A stretch of DNA of 64,000 bases from Chitinophagales bacterium (GCA_026129525.1 JAHCHW010000001.1:62001-126000); one strand, 5' to 3'. Shown: positions 17,134 through 26,893, numbered from the stretch's first letter. Translations and numbers: made by a program. Notes: generated by a model from the sequence alone, not told the origin.

Positions 17134-18396
17134 TTACTTAACAACCTGTAGTTTACCTGTCTTAGCCGGTATTCCTTCCGAAACTATACGGTAGAAATAA
17201 AAGCCGTTGTTAATAGGAGAAATACTTGTAGTGAAAGTTTTAACGGTACCTAAGTATTGTTTAACTATCAACTGCCCTGCAATATCGCGTAACTCAAAGG
17301 TTACATTTTTCAATTCTCTTTCCGAACTAAAACTTACCTCATCCTTAGCAGGTACCGGAAAAACCGAGATTGCCGGCTCGCTTGCTTTTATATTGCGTAC
17401 CGAACTTAATACTGCTGCTACGTTTTTAGTAGAGTCAATAACCGCAATGTCGCCTGTTGGTGAGCCAACGTAAGCAGAACAATTAGCTATATTACAACCA
17501 ATGGCTGTGGTGCGGTTATCAGTTAAACCGTTGGCGGTAGTAATGCGGGTAAAATTCTGATTTTCGAATACAACAACTCCCGAATCGCGGGTAGTAAGCC
17601 AAACTTGTCCGTTACAACCAACTATCAAATCACTAATATTATTTTGCGGTAAAGAACTGTTAGCCGATGTAAAATTTTGGCAAGGCGGCCCGCTAACCGG
17701 GCATACCGAAAAGCCGCCCTGTGTACCTACATAAACCGCAGCACAATTATTATCTACAGCCAACGCTGTAACGCGGTTATCTACGAGTTTCTTATTGGCA
17801 ATACTTGTATCAATAAAAGTAAAGCTAATGCCGTTTGAGGTATAGAATATGCCATTGTTGGCAGTACCTGCCCATAAACCCGAACAAGCATTATTGCTTC
17901 GTTGCACACAACTAATAGCAGGAAAAGGAGAAGCAAAACTTTGACGGAAAGTGTTTGAGGAGTCGAAGTTGACCAATGCATTTCCGCGCAATGCCCAAAT
18001 AGAGTCATTGTTGATGTTTATTCCTAACACCTTTCCTCCGCCTAAATTTGACAAAGTATCCCATCCTGTTCCGGCTGTTGAAAAAGTAACTCCTTTAGCA
18101 GTAGCCGCATACGAGCGCTGTACGCCACCAACTACAGCCGGTTTTATATCAAATATGGTATCGCTGGTTAATTCAGGCGTATTGCTGCTGGTGTAGTAAG
18201 TCCAACTTTGCTGTGCAGCATCGTAAAAAGCAATTCCTTGTCCAAATGAACCCGCCCATACATCGCCATTGGGGGCAATTTCAATTACACTAATTTCGGT
18301 AATACCTATACTTTCTACTCCCCTGTTATTTTGTGCATGAGAATATAGGCAAAACAAAATAACCGAACAAGCCAATAAACGATGTTTTGAACTCAT
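17134..18396 (-). CDS. beta-propeller protein with T9SS type A sorting domain
   Basis: A 420-residue secreted protein with signal peptide MSSKHRLLACSVILFCLYSHAQ. Residues 30-330 consist of two-component-regulator-propeller-like blades: VIEIAPNGDVWAGSFGQGIAFYD, VTALAVDNNCAAVYVGTQGGFSV, ISDLIVGCNGQVWLTTRDSGVVVFEN. The C-terminus (about 345-420) is a type A T9SS sorting domain: ISVFPVPAKDEVSFSS, LRDIAGQLIVKQYLG, NNGFYFYRIVSEG and final KTGKLQVVK. It should be exported through the type IX system and attached to the cell surface or released. No partner gene is adjacent; ligand unknown. Confidence 0.85.
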   Translation of the reverse strand: MSSKHRLLACSVILFCLYSHAQNNRGVESIGITEISVIEIAPNGDVWAGSFGQGIAFYDAAQQSWTYYTSSNTPELTSDTIFDIKPAVVGGVQRSYAATAKGVTFSTAGTGWDTLSNLGGGKVLGININNDSIWALRGNALVNFDSSNTFRQSFASPFPAISCVQRSNNACSGLWAGTANNGIFYTSNGISFTFIDTSIANKKLVDNRVTALAVDNNCAAVYVGTQGGFSVCPVSGPPCQNFTSANSSLPQNNISDLIVGCNGQVWLTTRDSGVVVFENQNFTRITTANGLTDNRTTAIGCNIANCSAYVGSPTGDIAVIDSTKNVAAVLSSVRNIKASEPAISVFPVPAKDEVSFSSERELKNVTFELRDIAGQLIVKQYLGTVKTFTTSISPINNGFYFYRIVSEGIPAKTGKLQVVK

Positions 18397-18460
18397 GGCG
18401 TATGTATTTTGGTGAACAATAATTATTTGACGATGTAAGACTACGAATTCCTTTGCCCGC

Positions 18461-20359
18461 TCATTTTACCTGCTCTGCAAAATACATTTTCATTTTACCC
18501 TTATTCTTGGCGTCTATTTCACCTCGGGGTATAAACCTAAATTGCTTATCGTTTTTCAACAACTCAAAAGTAGTTTCCGATACGTTTATTTTACCGGGTT
18601 CCGAATTTTGTTCCATACGGGCAGCCGTATTAACCGCATCGCCCCAAACATCGTAGGCAAATTTTGTTACACCAACTATTCCTGCAACAACGCTACCTGT
18701 ATGTACGCCCACACGCACTTCAAAAGTTGCCACCCCTAACAGTTTTCTTCGAAGTTGCATAAACTCGATAATTTCCAACGCTGCATTTAACATATCAGCA
18801 GCATGCTTAGAATTAGGAGAAGGTAAACCGGCAACCGCCATATATGCATCGCCCACTGTTTTAATTTTTTCGATGTTATACTTTGCCATTATTTCATCAA
18901 ACCCTTTAAAGCATTCGTGCAGTTCGTCAACTAATTGTTGTGGTGTAAGCCGCATACTTACTTTGGTAAAGCCAACAAAATCTGTAAACAATATGGTAAC
19001 ACCATCATACAACTTTGCCGTTGCTTTGCCGGTTTGCTTTAATTCTTCTGCTACTTCTTCGGGTAAAATATTCAACAATAAAGCCTCAGAGCGTTTTTTC
19101 TCTACATCCAGCGATTCGTATGCCTTTGTCAGTTCAACGTTTTTCTTTCGTTCTATTTCTGCTTCTCGTTCCTTTTGTTCTATCTCGTGACGCACGGTCA
19201 TCTGTGCAATTTGACGGCTGGTTTCTGCATTCGATATTTCTTTATCTAACTCAGCGTATCGTAAATGCAGTCGGTATGCCGCTTCAAAATTTCCGTGATT
19301 AGCCTGCAACTTTGCCATATACTCGTAGGCTTCGCGCAAATGATCCCGTAAACCGGTTTGCTCAGCCAATGTAATAGCATTATTCAGAAAGCGCTCGGCT
19401 TTGTCATACTCGTTGAGCATAAAATACAACTCCCCGATATTGAAATAAACGGGAACTAACCTTCGCTTTTCATTCAATTCTTCCAAAAGCGATAATGCTG
19501 CGTTGTAGTAATCTAATGCAAGCGGAAATTGTTCCGTGGCTTTATACACATCCGCCATATTACTATACGAAGTAGCCACCTTTCCCTTATCACCTGCAAG
19601 TTCCTGAAGTTGCAAAACATGGCGATGCATTTCTAAAGCATCTGCGTATTTTCCCTGCTCGTTGTAAACCAAAGCAATATTGTTGAACGCTTCCCCCACT
19701 GCCTTCATGTCGCCTGCCTGTTGGCGAATGGCAAGCGATCGCTCATACATTTTCAGCGCTTCTTCAAAATTGTGCTGTTCATAGTAAATAATGCCTATGT
19801 TAGAACATGAACTTGCTATACGCAGCGGTTCATTTATTCTTTCAAAAACTTTTAATGCCCGCAAATGGTTTTTAAGGGCTAACGGATAGTTGCCCTGCAT
19901 ACCATAAATAATCCCCGAATTTGTGTAGAGATCTGCTGCGCCTTGTTCATCGCCCAGTTTTTCGCGTAGTTCAATAGCAGCAGCGTAATAGGCTAACGCC
20001 TCTTTGTATTCTCCACTGTAAAGTAAAAGGTTGCCCATTTTGTGCCGTACTTGCGCCTGCTTCTCTTCATCTTTCAGTTCTTCAAACAGTTTTAATGAAT
20101 GCGTATAACGTTCTTTTGAAACGGAAAAATTGCGCTGACTATAGGCAGCCATACCTGCCTGAAAATATCCCATAGCTTCACCATACCGATAACCTAACAT
20201 GTGTGCATCACTTATGGCAGCAAGGGCAGTATTCTCCGCTTCTTGCGGATTAGTTGAAATTACCAGCGCTGCCAGCTGATTCATAACATTTACTTTCTCT
20301 TCCGAAATTTTTTTCAGCGAGTTTATCTGTTCTTTAAGTAATGCTACCTCATCTGCCAC
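18461..20359 (-). CDS. TPR-coupled class III adenylate cyclase
   Basis: About 632 residues. The first two thirds are tandem TPRs with the NNIALVYNEQGKYADALEMH-type pattern; then a coiled coil (EREAEIERKKNVELTKAYES) and the cyclase dimer lead-in LLLNILPEEVAEELK. The catalytic domain carries metal-binding Asp in LFTDFVGFT and in VGDAYM, adenine-selecting Lys (EKIKTVGDAY) and Asp (FAYDVWGDAVN), and transition-state Asn and Arg (NTAARM), so ATP is the likely substrate. I start at the GTG at 20359 (VADEVALLKEQ). The longer frame begins with a GTG at 20434 inside the terminator of the upstream gene, and its Phe run is just the T-tract. TPRs probably sense a partner protein. Confidence 0.88.
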   Translation of the reverse strand: MADEVALLKEQINSLKKISEEKVNVMNQLAALVISTNPQEAENTALAAISDAHMLGYRYGEAMGYFQAGMAAYSQRNFSVSKERYTHSLKLFEELKDEEKQAQVRHKMGNLLLYSGEYKEALAYYAAAIELREKLGDEQGAADLYTNSGIIYGMQGNYPLALKNHLRALKVFERINEPLRIASSCSNIGIIYYEQHNFEEALKMYERSLAIRQQAGDMKAVGEAFNNIALVYNEQGKYADALEMHRHVLQLQELAGDKGKVATSYSNMADVYKATEQFPLALDYYNAALSLLEELNEKRRLVPVYFNIGELYFMLNEYDKAERFLNNAITLAEQTGLRDHLREAYEYMAKLQANHGNFEAAYRLHLRYAELDKEISNAETSRQIAQMTVRHEIEQKEREAEIERKKNVELTKAYESLDVEKKRSEALLLNILPEEVAEELKQTGKATAKLYDGVTILFTDFVGFTKVSMRLTPQQLVDELHECFKGFDEIMAKYNIEKIKTVGDAYMAVAGLPSPNSKHAADMLNAALEIIEFMQLRRKLLGVATFEVRVGVHTGSVVAGIVGVTKFAYDVWGDAVNTAARMEQNSEPGKINVSETTFELLKNDKQFRFIPRGEIDAKNKGKMKMYFAEQVK

Positions 20360-20417
20360 GCAAGCGAAAGTGTAAAGAGTTCTGCAAGTTTTAAAAAGAG
20401 TTTTATCGCTCCACAGC

Positions 20418-20454
20418 AAAAAAAAAAAAAACACCGCCCCTTATCGGAACGGTG
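20418..20454 (-). terminator. rho-independent terminator of the YugP-like peptidase gene
   Basis: On the minus strand CACCG and CGGTG form a stem extended by TTCC/GGGG mispairs, followed by 14 T (the A run 20418-20431 on the + strand). It lies 31 bases after the peptidase stop and separates it from the cyclase gene. Confidence 0.75.
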
Positions 20455-20484
20455 CTGCCTGACTGAAAAGATATGATACCGTGC

Positions 20485-21159
20485 TTATCTTCTTCTTAAA
20501 AATATCATGATGTAGTAAAGTAATGTGGCGAGTGACGATAAAGCTGCTACCACGTAAGTCATAGCTGCCCACCACAAAGCGTCTTTCGCCATTTCATGTT
20601 CGCGGGTGGAAACCAATCCTGCCTTGTTCAACCAAGCCAGTGCGCGGTTTGAGGCATCAAACTCTACCGGAAGCGTTACAAACGAAAACACCGTAGTTGC
20701 CGCAAACAATACAATACCAAAAAGCAATAGGTACGGAAATACTGCTACGGTAAGTACACCTGCAAGCAATATCCACTGCATCCAGCGCGATGCAAAACTT
20801 ACAGCAGGCACCAACTTGGAACGCAGCCCCAACCACATATAAGCCTTAGCATGTTGAACGGCATGACCACATTCGTGTGCCGCTACCGCTGCGGCTGCCA
20901 CACTTCTGCCGCTGTAAACTTCGGGCGATAAATTCACCGTTTTTTCAATGGGGTTGTAGTGGTCAGTCAGTTGTCCGTCTACTGAAATAATTTTTACATC
21001 GGTGATGTCGTTATCGCGCAGCATCTTTTCGGCTATTTGCGCTCCTGTTAAATTGCCGGTAAAAGCCACTTGTGAATACTCGTTGAATTTACTCCTCAGC
21101 CGCATACTCACCAACCAACTGGCAAGCATAATTACTCCAACTAGAATGAGAATTTCCAT
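20485..21159 (-). CDS. YugP-like neutral zinc metallopeptidase
   Basis: A 224-residue membrane metallopeptidase of the YugP/Zn_peptidase_2 family. It starts with a membrane helix (MEILILVGVIMLASWLVSM), then the conserved GAQIAEKMLRDNDITDVKI, TDHYNPIEKTVNLSPEVYSGRSVAAAAVAAHECGHAVQH with the HEXXH zinc site (AHECGHA), followed by more membrane helices (WILLAGVLTVAVFPYLLLFGIVLFA) and EFDASNRALAWL with the third likely ligand Glu. Its length is standard. Substrate is unknown; the family is widely kept in bacteria. It has its own terminator, so it is a single-gene unit. Confidence 0.88.
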   Translation of the reverse strand: MEILILVGVIMLASWLVSMRLRSKFNEYSQVAFTGNLTGAQIAEKMLRDNDITDVKIISVDGQLTDHYNPIEKTVNLSPEVYSGRSVAAAAVAAHECGHAVQHAKAYMWLGLRSKLVPAVSFASRWMQWILLAGVLTVAVFPYLLLFGIVLFAATTVFSFVTLPVEFDASNRALAWLNKAGLVSTREHEMAKDALWWAAMTYVVAALSSLATLLYYIMIFLRRR

Positions 21160-21418
21160 AGTCTATACATTTTTGTTTGGCAAGTTTATAACAATTTACG
21201 TGCTCAATGCTTTAAGCGCATCGTTTTGTCAAAGTTTAAGACGAAACGGCAGAAAGTTTATTGGAAGGCACTTTTCTGGCTGCTGTAATGGCTTCATTAA
21301 TAGTTCGCTTTCAGCTTTTTACAAACTTTTTCAACTCTGCACATACTAAAATGCTAACGGTAGTCGTTGTAAATACAAAGGACAACAGCATGGCAATACT
21401 ATACATAACTAAAACCAA

Positions 21419-22351
21419 ATGTGTATGGAAACCAACAACAGCAGAGCAGGAAACAACAGAGGCTACATTAGCGCTATAGTAGTGCTGCTGCTCTTTAACA
21501 TCGCCTCGCTTTACTTACTGCTTCACGAAAAAAACGAAAGCACCGACATCAACTCGCAAAAAGTGGCGTTGCAGGAAGATTTCAGAATGCTAAATGATAC
21601 ATTGTTTGTACGCAGCAGCGAAATTGAACAACTTACCCAGCGAAATACAGAACTTGACAAAACCATTGCACTAAAGCAAGAACAAATAGAATTGCAGAAA
21701 GCCAAGATTGTTGATCTTCTGAATAAGTCGAAACTTTCGCAGGCGGAATTGAGCAAACTGCGCGATATGGTAGCTGCCTACAAATCATCTATTGCCGAAA
21801 TGGGTGAACGCATTGCTTTCTTACAAAAGGAGAATGAAACGCTGCACGCTTTAAACGGGCAACTTTCTACAGACCTTACAACCGAAAGACAAACCAACAC
21901 ACAACTTAGCGAGAAAAATACACAGCTAAGTAAAAAAGTGGAGGTTGGTTCATTGCTTCCGGTGCCGAAGTTAAACGTTGAAGCTGTACGTACACGCAAC
22001 AATGGTAAAGAAATTGAAGTTAAGCGCGCTAAAGTTGCCGCTAATCTCAAAATCAGTTTCGAAACGGGCGAAAATAAAGTGTTAGACCCCGGACCTTTGA
22101 GTGTGTATGTTCGGATAATAAACCCGAGAGGCGAAACCATTGCAGTAGAAGACCAAGGTTCGGGAGTATTGCAAACTGCCAATACAGCAGAACCGGTGCT
22201 CTACACCAAAAAGGCTGACTTTGACTACGACCAGGCGAACAAAAAGATAGTGGTGTACTGGGGCAAACACATTCAAGAACCCGGAGTTTACAAAGTAGAG
22301 TTGTATCAGGCAGGTTACATAATTGGCCAGGGAGAAGTAAAACTGGGCTAA
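21419..22351 (+). CDS. membrane-anchored coiled-coil protein
   Basis: About 310 residues. One membrane helix near the N-terminus (YISAIVVLLLFNIASLYLLL, about 16-35) is followed by a long coiled coil (about 45-180) with repeated LTQRN, LKQEQIELQ, LSEKNTQLSKK heptads. The C-terminal 120 residues form a beta-rich domain (KISFETGENKVLDPGPLSVYVRIINPRG, EPGVYKVELYQAGYIIGQGEVKLG) that looks periplasmic. I do not know a function; similar proteins occur across Bacteroidota. The start may be the second ATG at 21425 (METNNS). A strong terminator follows. Confidence 0.72.
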   Translation: MCMETNNSRAGNNRGYISAIVVLLLFNIASLYLLLHEKNESTDINSQKVALQEDFRMLNDTLFVRSSEIEQLTQRNTELDKTIALKQEQIELQKAKIVDLLNKSKLSQAELSKLRDMVAAYKSSIAEMGERIAFLQKENETLHALNGQLSTDLTTERQTNTQLSEKNTQLSKKVEVGSLLPVPKLNVEAVRTRNNGKEIEVKRAKVAANLKISFETGENKVLDPGPLSVYVRIINPRGETIAVEDQGSGVLQTANTAEPVLYTKKADFDYDQANKKIVVYWGKHIQEPGVYKVELYQAGYIIGQGEVKLG

Positions 22352-22371
22352 TTCGGGGCAAAGGTTGCTTC

Positions 22372-22405
22372 GCCTCTTCCGGATTAAACCGGAAGAGGCT
22401 TTTTT
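22372..22405 (+). terminator. strong rho-independent terminator
   Basis: GCCTCTTCCGG (22372-22382) pairs perfectly with CCGGAAGAGGC (22389-22399) over a 6-base ATTAAA loop and is followed by six T. It ends the coiled-coil gene. Confidence 0.9.
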
Positions 22406-22434
22406 ATGCAAACGCATTGGCTGATAAATTTCAA

Positions 22435-22465
22435 TTGTGCGGTTTTGCGAATGCACTTACCTTCG
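22435..22465 (+). promoter_or_regulatory. Bacteroidota promoter of fumC
   Basis: TTG at 22435-22437 and TACCTTCG at 22458-22465 are separated by exactly 20 bases, the same spacing as in the rplM promoter. The -7 octamer differs from TAnnTTTG at one base. It leaves a leader of about 20-25 bases before the fumC ATG. Confidence 0.6.
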
Positions 22466-22492
22466 TCCCCGCATTTCAAAAACAACAATTAC

Positions 22493-23893
22493 ATGGAATT
22501 CAGAAAAGAAAAAGATACGATGGGTATTGTTGACGTACCCGCCAATGTGTACTGGGGCGCGCAAACACAGCGCTCTATCGAAAATTTTAAGATAGCACAG
22601 GACATCAACAAAATGCCCAAAGAAATTATTCGGGCGTTTGCGTATTTGAAGAAAGGTGCGGCACTTACTAATCTTGATGCAGGTGTTTTATCGAAAGAAA
22701 CCTGCGACCTTATTTCAAAAGTTTGCGATGAAATTCTGGAAGGCAAGTTAGACGACCAGTTTCCGTTAGTTGTATGGCAAACGGGCAGCGGCACTCAAAG
22801 CAATATGAATGTAAACGAAGTAATTGCCTACCGTGCCCATGTAATACAGGGCGGCAGTTTATTGGATGAAAAAAAAGCCGTGCATCCGAACGATGATGTA
22901 AACAAATCGCAAAGCAGTAATGACACTTTCCCCACTGCCATGCATATTGCTGCTTACAAAATTCTTGTAGAAGTAACCATTCCCGGTCTAAAACAACTGC
23001 GCGATACACTGGCCGCCAAAAGCAAAGAATACATGCAGATTGTAAAAATTGGCAGAACCCATCTTATGGATGCTACTCCGCTTACCGTTGGGCAAGAACT
23101 TTCCGGCTATGTATCGCAACTCAATCATGGTATCAAAGCCATCGAAAACACCCTACCGCATTTAGCAGAACTGGCGTTGGGCGGTACAGCCGTTGGAACA
23201 GGAATTAACACACCCAAAGGATATTCTGAAAATGTAGCAAAACACATCGCCAATCTAACCGGACTTCCGTTTGTTACTGCCGAAAACAAGTTTGAAGCCT
23301 TAGCCGCCCACGATGCTATTGTTGAAGCACACGGGGCACTTAAAACCGTTGCCTGCTCGCTCATGAAAATTGCCAACGACATTCGCTTGCTGGCTTCGGG
23401 TCCGCGTTGCGGCATTGGCGAAATTTTTATCCCCGACAATGAGCCCGGCTCGTCTATTATGCCCGGCAAAGTAAACCCCACCCAATGCGAAGCCATGACC
23501 ATGGTTGCCGCACAAGTTCTGGGGAATGATGTTGCCATTAACGTTGGCGGTGCGAACGGACATTTTGAGTTGAACGTATTTAAGCCAATGATGATTTACA
23601 ATTTCCTTCACTCGGCACGGCTTATTGGCGATGTGTGTGTATCGTTTAACGATAAGTGCGCCACAGGCATTAAACCTTTGGAAGACAACATCAGCAAAAA
23701 CCTAAACAATTCCCTGATGTTGGTAACAGCCCTCAACACAAAAATTGGTTACTACAAAGCAGCGGAGATTGCACAAACCGCCCACAAAACCGGCAAAACT
23801 CTTAAGGAAACAGCCATCAATCTCGGCTACTTAACTGCCGAACAATTTGATGAATGGGTTGACCCGAAAACAATGGTGGGCGAGTTAAATTAA
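22493..23893 (+). CDS. fumC: class II fumarate hydratase
   Basis: A 466-residue class II (iron-independent) fumarase that hydrates fumarate to malate in the TCA cycle. The start at 22493 ([28 protein letters not shown]) matches family N-termini and follows the promoter; the frame is open from 22406 but that part overlaps the terminator. Motifs: [49 protein letters not shown], and the superfamily signature [15 protein letters not shown] with the catalytic flexible loop. The Thr-His and Ser catalytic residues are in place. Stands alone with its own promoter; the SDR gene converges on it. Confidence 0.96.
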   Translation: MEFRKEKDTMGIVDVPANVYWGAQTQRSIENFKIAQDINKMPKEIIRAFAYLKKGAALTNLDAGVLSKETCDLISKVCDEILEGKLDDQFPLVVWQTGSGTQSNMNVNEVIAYRAHVIQGGSLLDEKKAVHPNDDVNKSQSSNDTFPTAMHIAAYKILVEVTIPGLKQLRDTLAAKSKEYMQIVKIGRTHLMDATPLTVGQELSGYVSQLNHGIKAIENTLPHLAELALGGTAVGTGINTPKGYSENVAKHIANLTGLPFVTAENKFEALAAHDAIVEAHGALKTVACSLMKIANDIRLLASGPRCGIGEIFIPDNEPGSSIMPGKVNPTQCEAMTMVAAQVLGNDVAINVGGANGHFELNVFKPMMIYNFLHSARLIGDVCVSFNDKCATGIKPLEDNISKNLNNSLMLVTALNTKIGYYKAAEIAQTAHKTGKTLKETAINLGYLTAEQFDEWVDPKTMVGELN

Positions 23894-23900
23894 GTTGTTT

Positions 23901-24677
23901 CTACTCCGGTTTAAAGAAAGCTGCAGACTGCCTAACAACCAAACCTTGCGGAGCATGGCGGGCGGCAAATGCACCTACTTTATTATACCAACCGGGCACT
24001 ACCACTGCTTTGTTGCTGAGTAAACCGTCTAAACCTTCTTTTGCCACGCGGTCGGCTTTCATCATAAACAGAGAATTTTTTTCGGCTACTTTATCCATGT
24101 TGGCAGGAGCAAAAAAATCGGTTTCGGTACCTCCGGGGCAAAGCGCTGTAACGTTAACTTGCTGCTTTCGAAGCTCAAACCGCAGCGCACGCGAAAACGA
24201 AAGCATAAATGCTTTACTGGCACAATAAGCTGCCATATATGGCACCGGTTGAAATGCACCTGTGCTAACAGTATTAAGCAGATAGCGCTTTTGATGCGGG
24301 TTGGTAGCATTCAAAAATTCGTGCGCCATTTTTACCTGTGCATCCATATTAAGGTGCATTACTTCCAAGTGCTTTTCTAAAGGTTGTTGTTCAAATTTTC
24401 CGTAGTACCCCATGCCGGCATTATTTATAAGCATGTTTACATGAAAACCATTCTCCTTTATCCAGTCAAAAATTTTGCGGTGGATGGCATGGTCGAGCAA
24501 ATTACCTGTATGGGAATACACATTCACTCCATACTTTTCCGAAATCTCTTTTGCAATATCATGCAGCAAGTATTCGCTGCGGGCTACCAAAATAAGGTTC
24601 ATGCCGCGCGAGGCACACTCATAAGCAAAGGCTTTACCTATTCCTTTGCTGGCTCCGGTTATAAGGGTATAAAGCAT
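23901..24677 (-). CDS. short-chain dehydrogenase/reductase
   Basis: A 258-residue classical SDR. The cofactor motif is TLITGASKGIGKAFA (TGxxxGxG), followed by LINNAGMG (NNAG), catalytic Ser in NTVSTGAF and the YxxxK pair in YCASK. RSEYLLHD after the second strand has an Arg that suits NADP. The C-terminal part (FFAPANMDKVAEKNSLFMMKADRVAKEGLDGLL) is like the DltE/YqjQ group that is often named for lipid or ketone reduction. The true substrate cannot be told. A small lipoprotein gene lies 3 bases upstream in the same direction, so the two are likely co-transcribed. Confidence 0.88.
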   Translation of the reverse strand: MLYTLITGASKGIGKAFAYECASRGMNLILVARSEYLLHDIAKEISEKYGVNVYSHTGNLLDHAIHRKIFDWIKENGFHVNMLINNAGMGYYGKFEQQPLEKHLEVMHLNMDAQVKMAHEFLNATNPHQKRYLLNTVSTGAFQPVPYMAAYCASKAFMLSFSRALRFELRKQQVNVTALCPGGTETDFFAPANMDKVAEKNSLFMMKADRVAKEGLDGLLSNKAVVVPGWYNKVGAFAARHAPQGLVVRQSAAFFKPE

Positions 24678-24680
24678 AAA

Positions 24681-25082
24681 CTATTTGCTGCCGGTAAACG
24701 GGTAATACTTAACATCGCTGGAGTTGGTTTTGCTTTGTGCCTGCCCGTTAAGTGTAAGCGTATTGCCATCGCGGGTAGCTGCTCCCGAAAAATGATATAC
24801 ATCGGAATAACCTACTATGGTTCCATCTTCACTTACCGTTGCGGTGGTAGCATTACTCAGTTTTGCGTTAGCTACTGTTGCAAAGGTTACATAACTGCCC
24901 AAATACAAAGCCTGTAGCTCTAACTTTAGCGTTTTCTTATCAACCTTGCTTACCACTACGCGGTTTACTGCCGTGCCTGCCACACCGGTATAAGTGCCCA
25001 CCCAATCAATTGCCCAGTCTTTTTGGCAAGAGGAAAAAACAGTTACAAGAAGAAAGGCAACAACTAAAATTCTAAAATTCAT
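24681..25082 (-). CDS. small lipoprotein
   Basis: A 133-residue lipoprotein. MNFRILVVAFLLVTVFSSCQKDW has a lipobox (VFSSC). The mature part starts WVGTYTGVAGTAVNRVVVSKVDKKTLKLELQ and continues as short beta strands, a pattern like the lipocalin-type small beta lipoproteins of Bacteroidota (WVGTYTG, TVSEDGTIVG, GNTLTLNGQ). No enzyme motif is seen. It precedes the SDR gene by 3 bases. Confidence 0.72.
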   Translation of the reverse strand: MNFRILVVAFLLVTVFSSCQKDWAIDWVGTYTGVAGTAVNRVVVSKVDKKTLKLELQALYLGSYVTFATVANAKLSNATTATVSEDGTIVGYSDVYHFSGAATRDGNTLTLNGQAQSKTNSSDVKYYPFTGSK

Positions 25083-25229
25083 GGTTTATGGTTTTGCAGT
25101 AAAAATAGAACAATACCACACACACGGGTACACAAAAACACGTCAACAAGTTCTGAGCATCTCGCTGTTCTGAAACATTTTTAGCGCACATAGCGTAAAA
25201 AGCGATTGGAAACCGTAAACTACCGTAAC

Positions 25230-26876
25230 ATGAAGAAGCAAATTCTATTTGCTATAGGCCTGACCTTAGCATCATTTAGTGTATTCAGCCAAAATATAGG
25301 TATTGGCGAACCTAATCCATCCAACAAACTTTCAGTAAAAGGGAATTTTAGTGTTGGCGAAAATTATTCAACAACCGAAGCACCAGTCAATGGTGTAATC
25401 ATTGAAGGCACTGTTGGTATTGGAACAGCAAACCCAAGCAGCGAGGCCATTTTGGATCTTTCTGGTTCCAAAAAAGGATTCGTTTTACCCCGTGTTAACA
25501 CTGCTGAACGCAATGCTATAAGCAACCCTCCTTTAGGAACACTGGTTTATGATACTGATGAAGACGCTATTTATACTTATAGCAACGGATGGATAAAAGC
25601 CATAGCGGGCGAACAGGGTACCGTTGGCGCAACAGGTGCAACAGGACCTGTAGGTCCTACAGGCGCAACAGGTGCTGATGGCGACCGTTATTCTACAACC
25701 TCAAGCACTAGCATGTCAATCACTTCAAATGCTTCCAGAACTTTTACCGTTGAAACTGGCTTAGCTTATTCTATAGGGCAAGTGGTTAAGGTAGCCAATA
25801 CTTCCAGCCGATTTATAGTAGGAACTATTACCAGCTATAATAGCTCGAATGGCACAATGACTATTACTGCCAGTTCATCGAGCGGCAGCGGCACATACAA
25901 TTCGTGGGAAGTAAACCTAAACGGAGCGGTAGGTGGACCTGCCGGACCTGCGGGTGCTACAGGAGCAACAGGAGCAACAGGCTCAATTTGGCTAAGCGGC
26001 TCTTCTGCTCCTACAGGCGGACAGGGTAGTATCAATGATTTTTATCTTCGCTCATCTGATGGAACTTATTATAGAAAAACAGGAGCATCTACATGGACTT
26101 CGCAAGGAGTGCTTTCGGGGCCTACTGGGGCTACAGGGGCTACGGGACCTACAGGGGTAACCGGAGTTACCGGTGCCACTGGCGCAACAGGACCTACTGG
26201 TGCAGGAACAGGCTACGCGGCAACATCATCCAGCAGTGTAGCAATTGGAACTGGCAGTAAAACATTTACAACCCAAGCTAACTTGGCGTATCTGCCTGGC
26301 ATTCGCGTAAAAGCTGTGGATGCTAACAACACCAATAACTATATGGATGGTGTTGTAACCTCTTATTCAGGCAACACTTTGACGGTTTCTGTTGATGCTA
26401 CTAACGGCAGCGGTACCATTAACTCGTGGAACTTAGGTGTGGCAGGAACACTAGGAGCGCAAGGCCCTATGGGCCCAACAGGGCAACTTTCTGTAGTAAG
26501 CTCAAATAACACATCAACTTCTACTTTTAATGTAGCAGGTACAACTAATTTCAGTACAACAGATTTAGGCTCGCTTACAATCTCTGAATCCGGCAATTAT
26601 CTGATTACCCTAACGGGTGGTTTTTCAGGATCAAACGGAAACCGATTCTCTATTGTGCTTTGCAAGCGTACTCCACCGGCAAGTAATTCAACAGCCAATC
26701 AGATTGATGCCAGTATATTAAAATCGGGTATTAATGCCTCAGGTTTTACTTCTATCTCAACTCAAGCATACATTTCGGTTGATGAAGGCGATGTAATTTC
26801 TTTCAGAGGTGGGCAAACAAATGGTAATAATATAACCGGAACCAACTGGATAATGACTGCATTAAAAATCAACTAA
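25230..26876 (+). CDS. collagen-like modular surface protein
   Basis: A 548-residue exported protein. I start at the ATG at 25230 (MKKQILFAIGLTLASFSVFSQ), a good signal peptide; the longer frame begins with TTG. The head repeats the NIGIGEPNPSNKL and VGIGTANPSSEAILDL motifs, then KGFVLPRVNTAERNAI and GTLVYDTDED as in the first collagen-like gene. Three short Gly-X-Y stretches (GAT, GPT, GVT triplets; about 127-150, 235-252 and 297-327) separate two copies of an 80-residue beta module (about 154-235 and 329-406) with the pattern SRTFTVETGLAY, VTSYSGNTLTV, GTINSWNL. The C-terminus is a C1q/TNF-like trimer domain. No sorting domain. Related to phage-tail-like surface fibres. Own terminator. Confidence 0.82.
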   Translation: MKKQILFAIGLTLASFSVFSQNIGIGEPNPSNKLSVKGNFSVGENYSTTEAPVNGVIIEGTVGIGTANPSSEAILDLSGSKKGFVLPRVNTAERNAISNPPLGTLVYDTDEDAIYTYSNGWIKAIAGEQGTVGATGATGPVGPTGATGADGDRYSTTSSTSMSITSNASRTFTVETGLAYSIGQVVKVANTSSRFIVGTITSYNSSNGTMTITASSSSGSGTYNSWEVNLNGAVGGPAGPAGATGATGATGSIWLSGSSAPTGGQGSINDFYLRSSDGTYYRKTGASTWTSQGVLSGPTGATGATGPTGVTGVTGATGATGPTGAGTGYAATSSSSVAIGTGSKTFTTQANLAYLPGIRVKAVDANNTNNYMDGVVTSYSGNTLTVSVDATNGSGTINSWNLGVAGTLGAQGPMGPTGQLSVVSSNNTSTSTFNVAGTTNFSTTDLGSLTISESGNYLITLTGGFSGSNGNRFSIVLCKRTPPASNSTANQIDASILKSGINASGFTSISTQAYISVDEGDVISFRGGQTNGNNITGTNWIMTALKIN

Positions 26877-26893
26877 ACTTCTATCTCCCAAAT

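Noticed and set aside
20360-20434. N-terminal extension MFFFFLLW of the cyclase as a signal or membrane helix
   Set aside because: The Phe run is the T-tract of the upstream terminator read as codons, and its first codon is a GTG within the hairpin stem.
24384-24917. A 177-residue + strand frame opposite the SDR and lipoprotein genes
   Set aside because: It crosses two real genes on the other strand and has no recognisable features.
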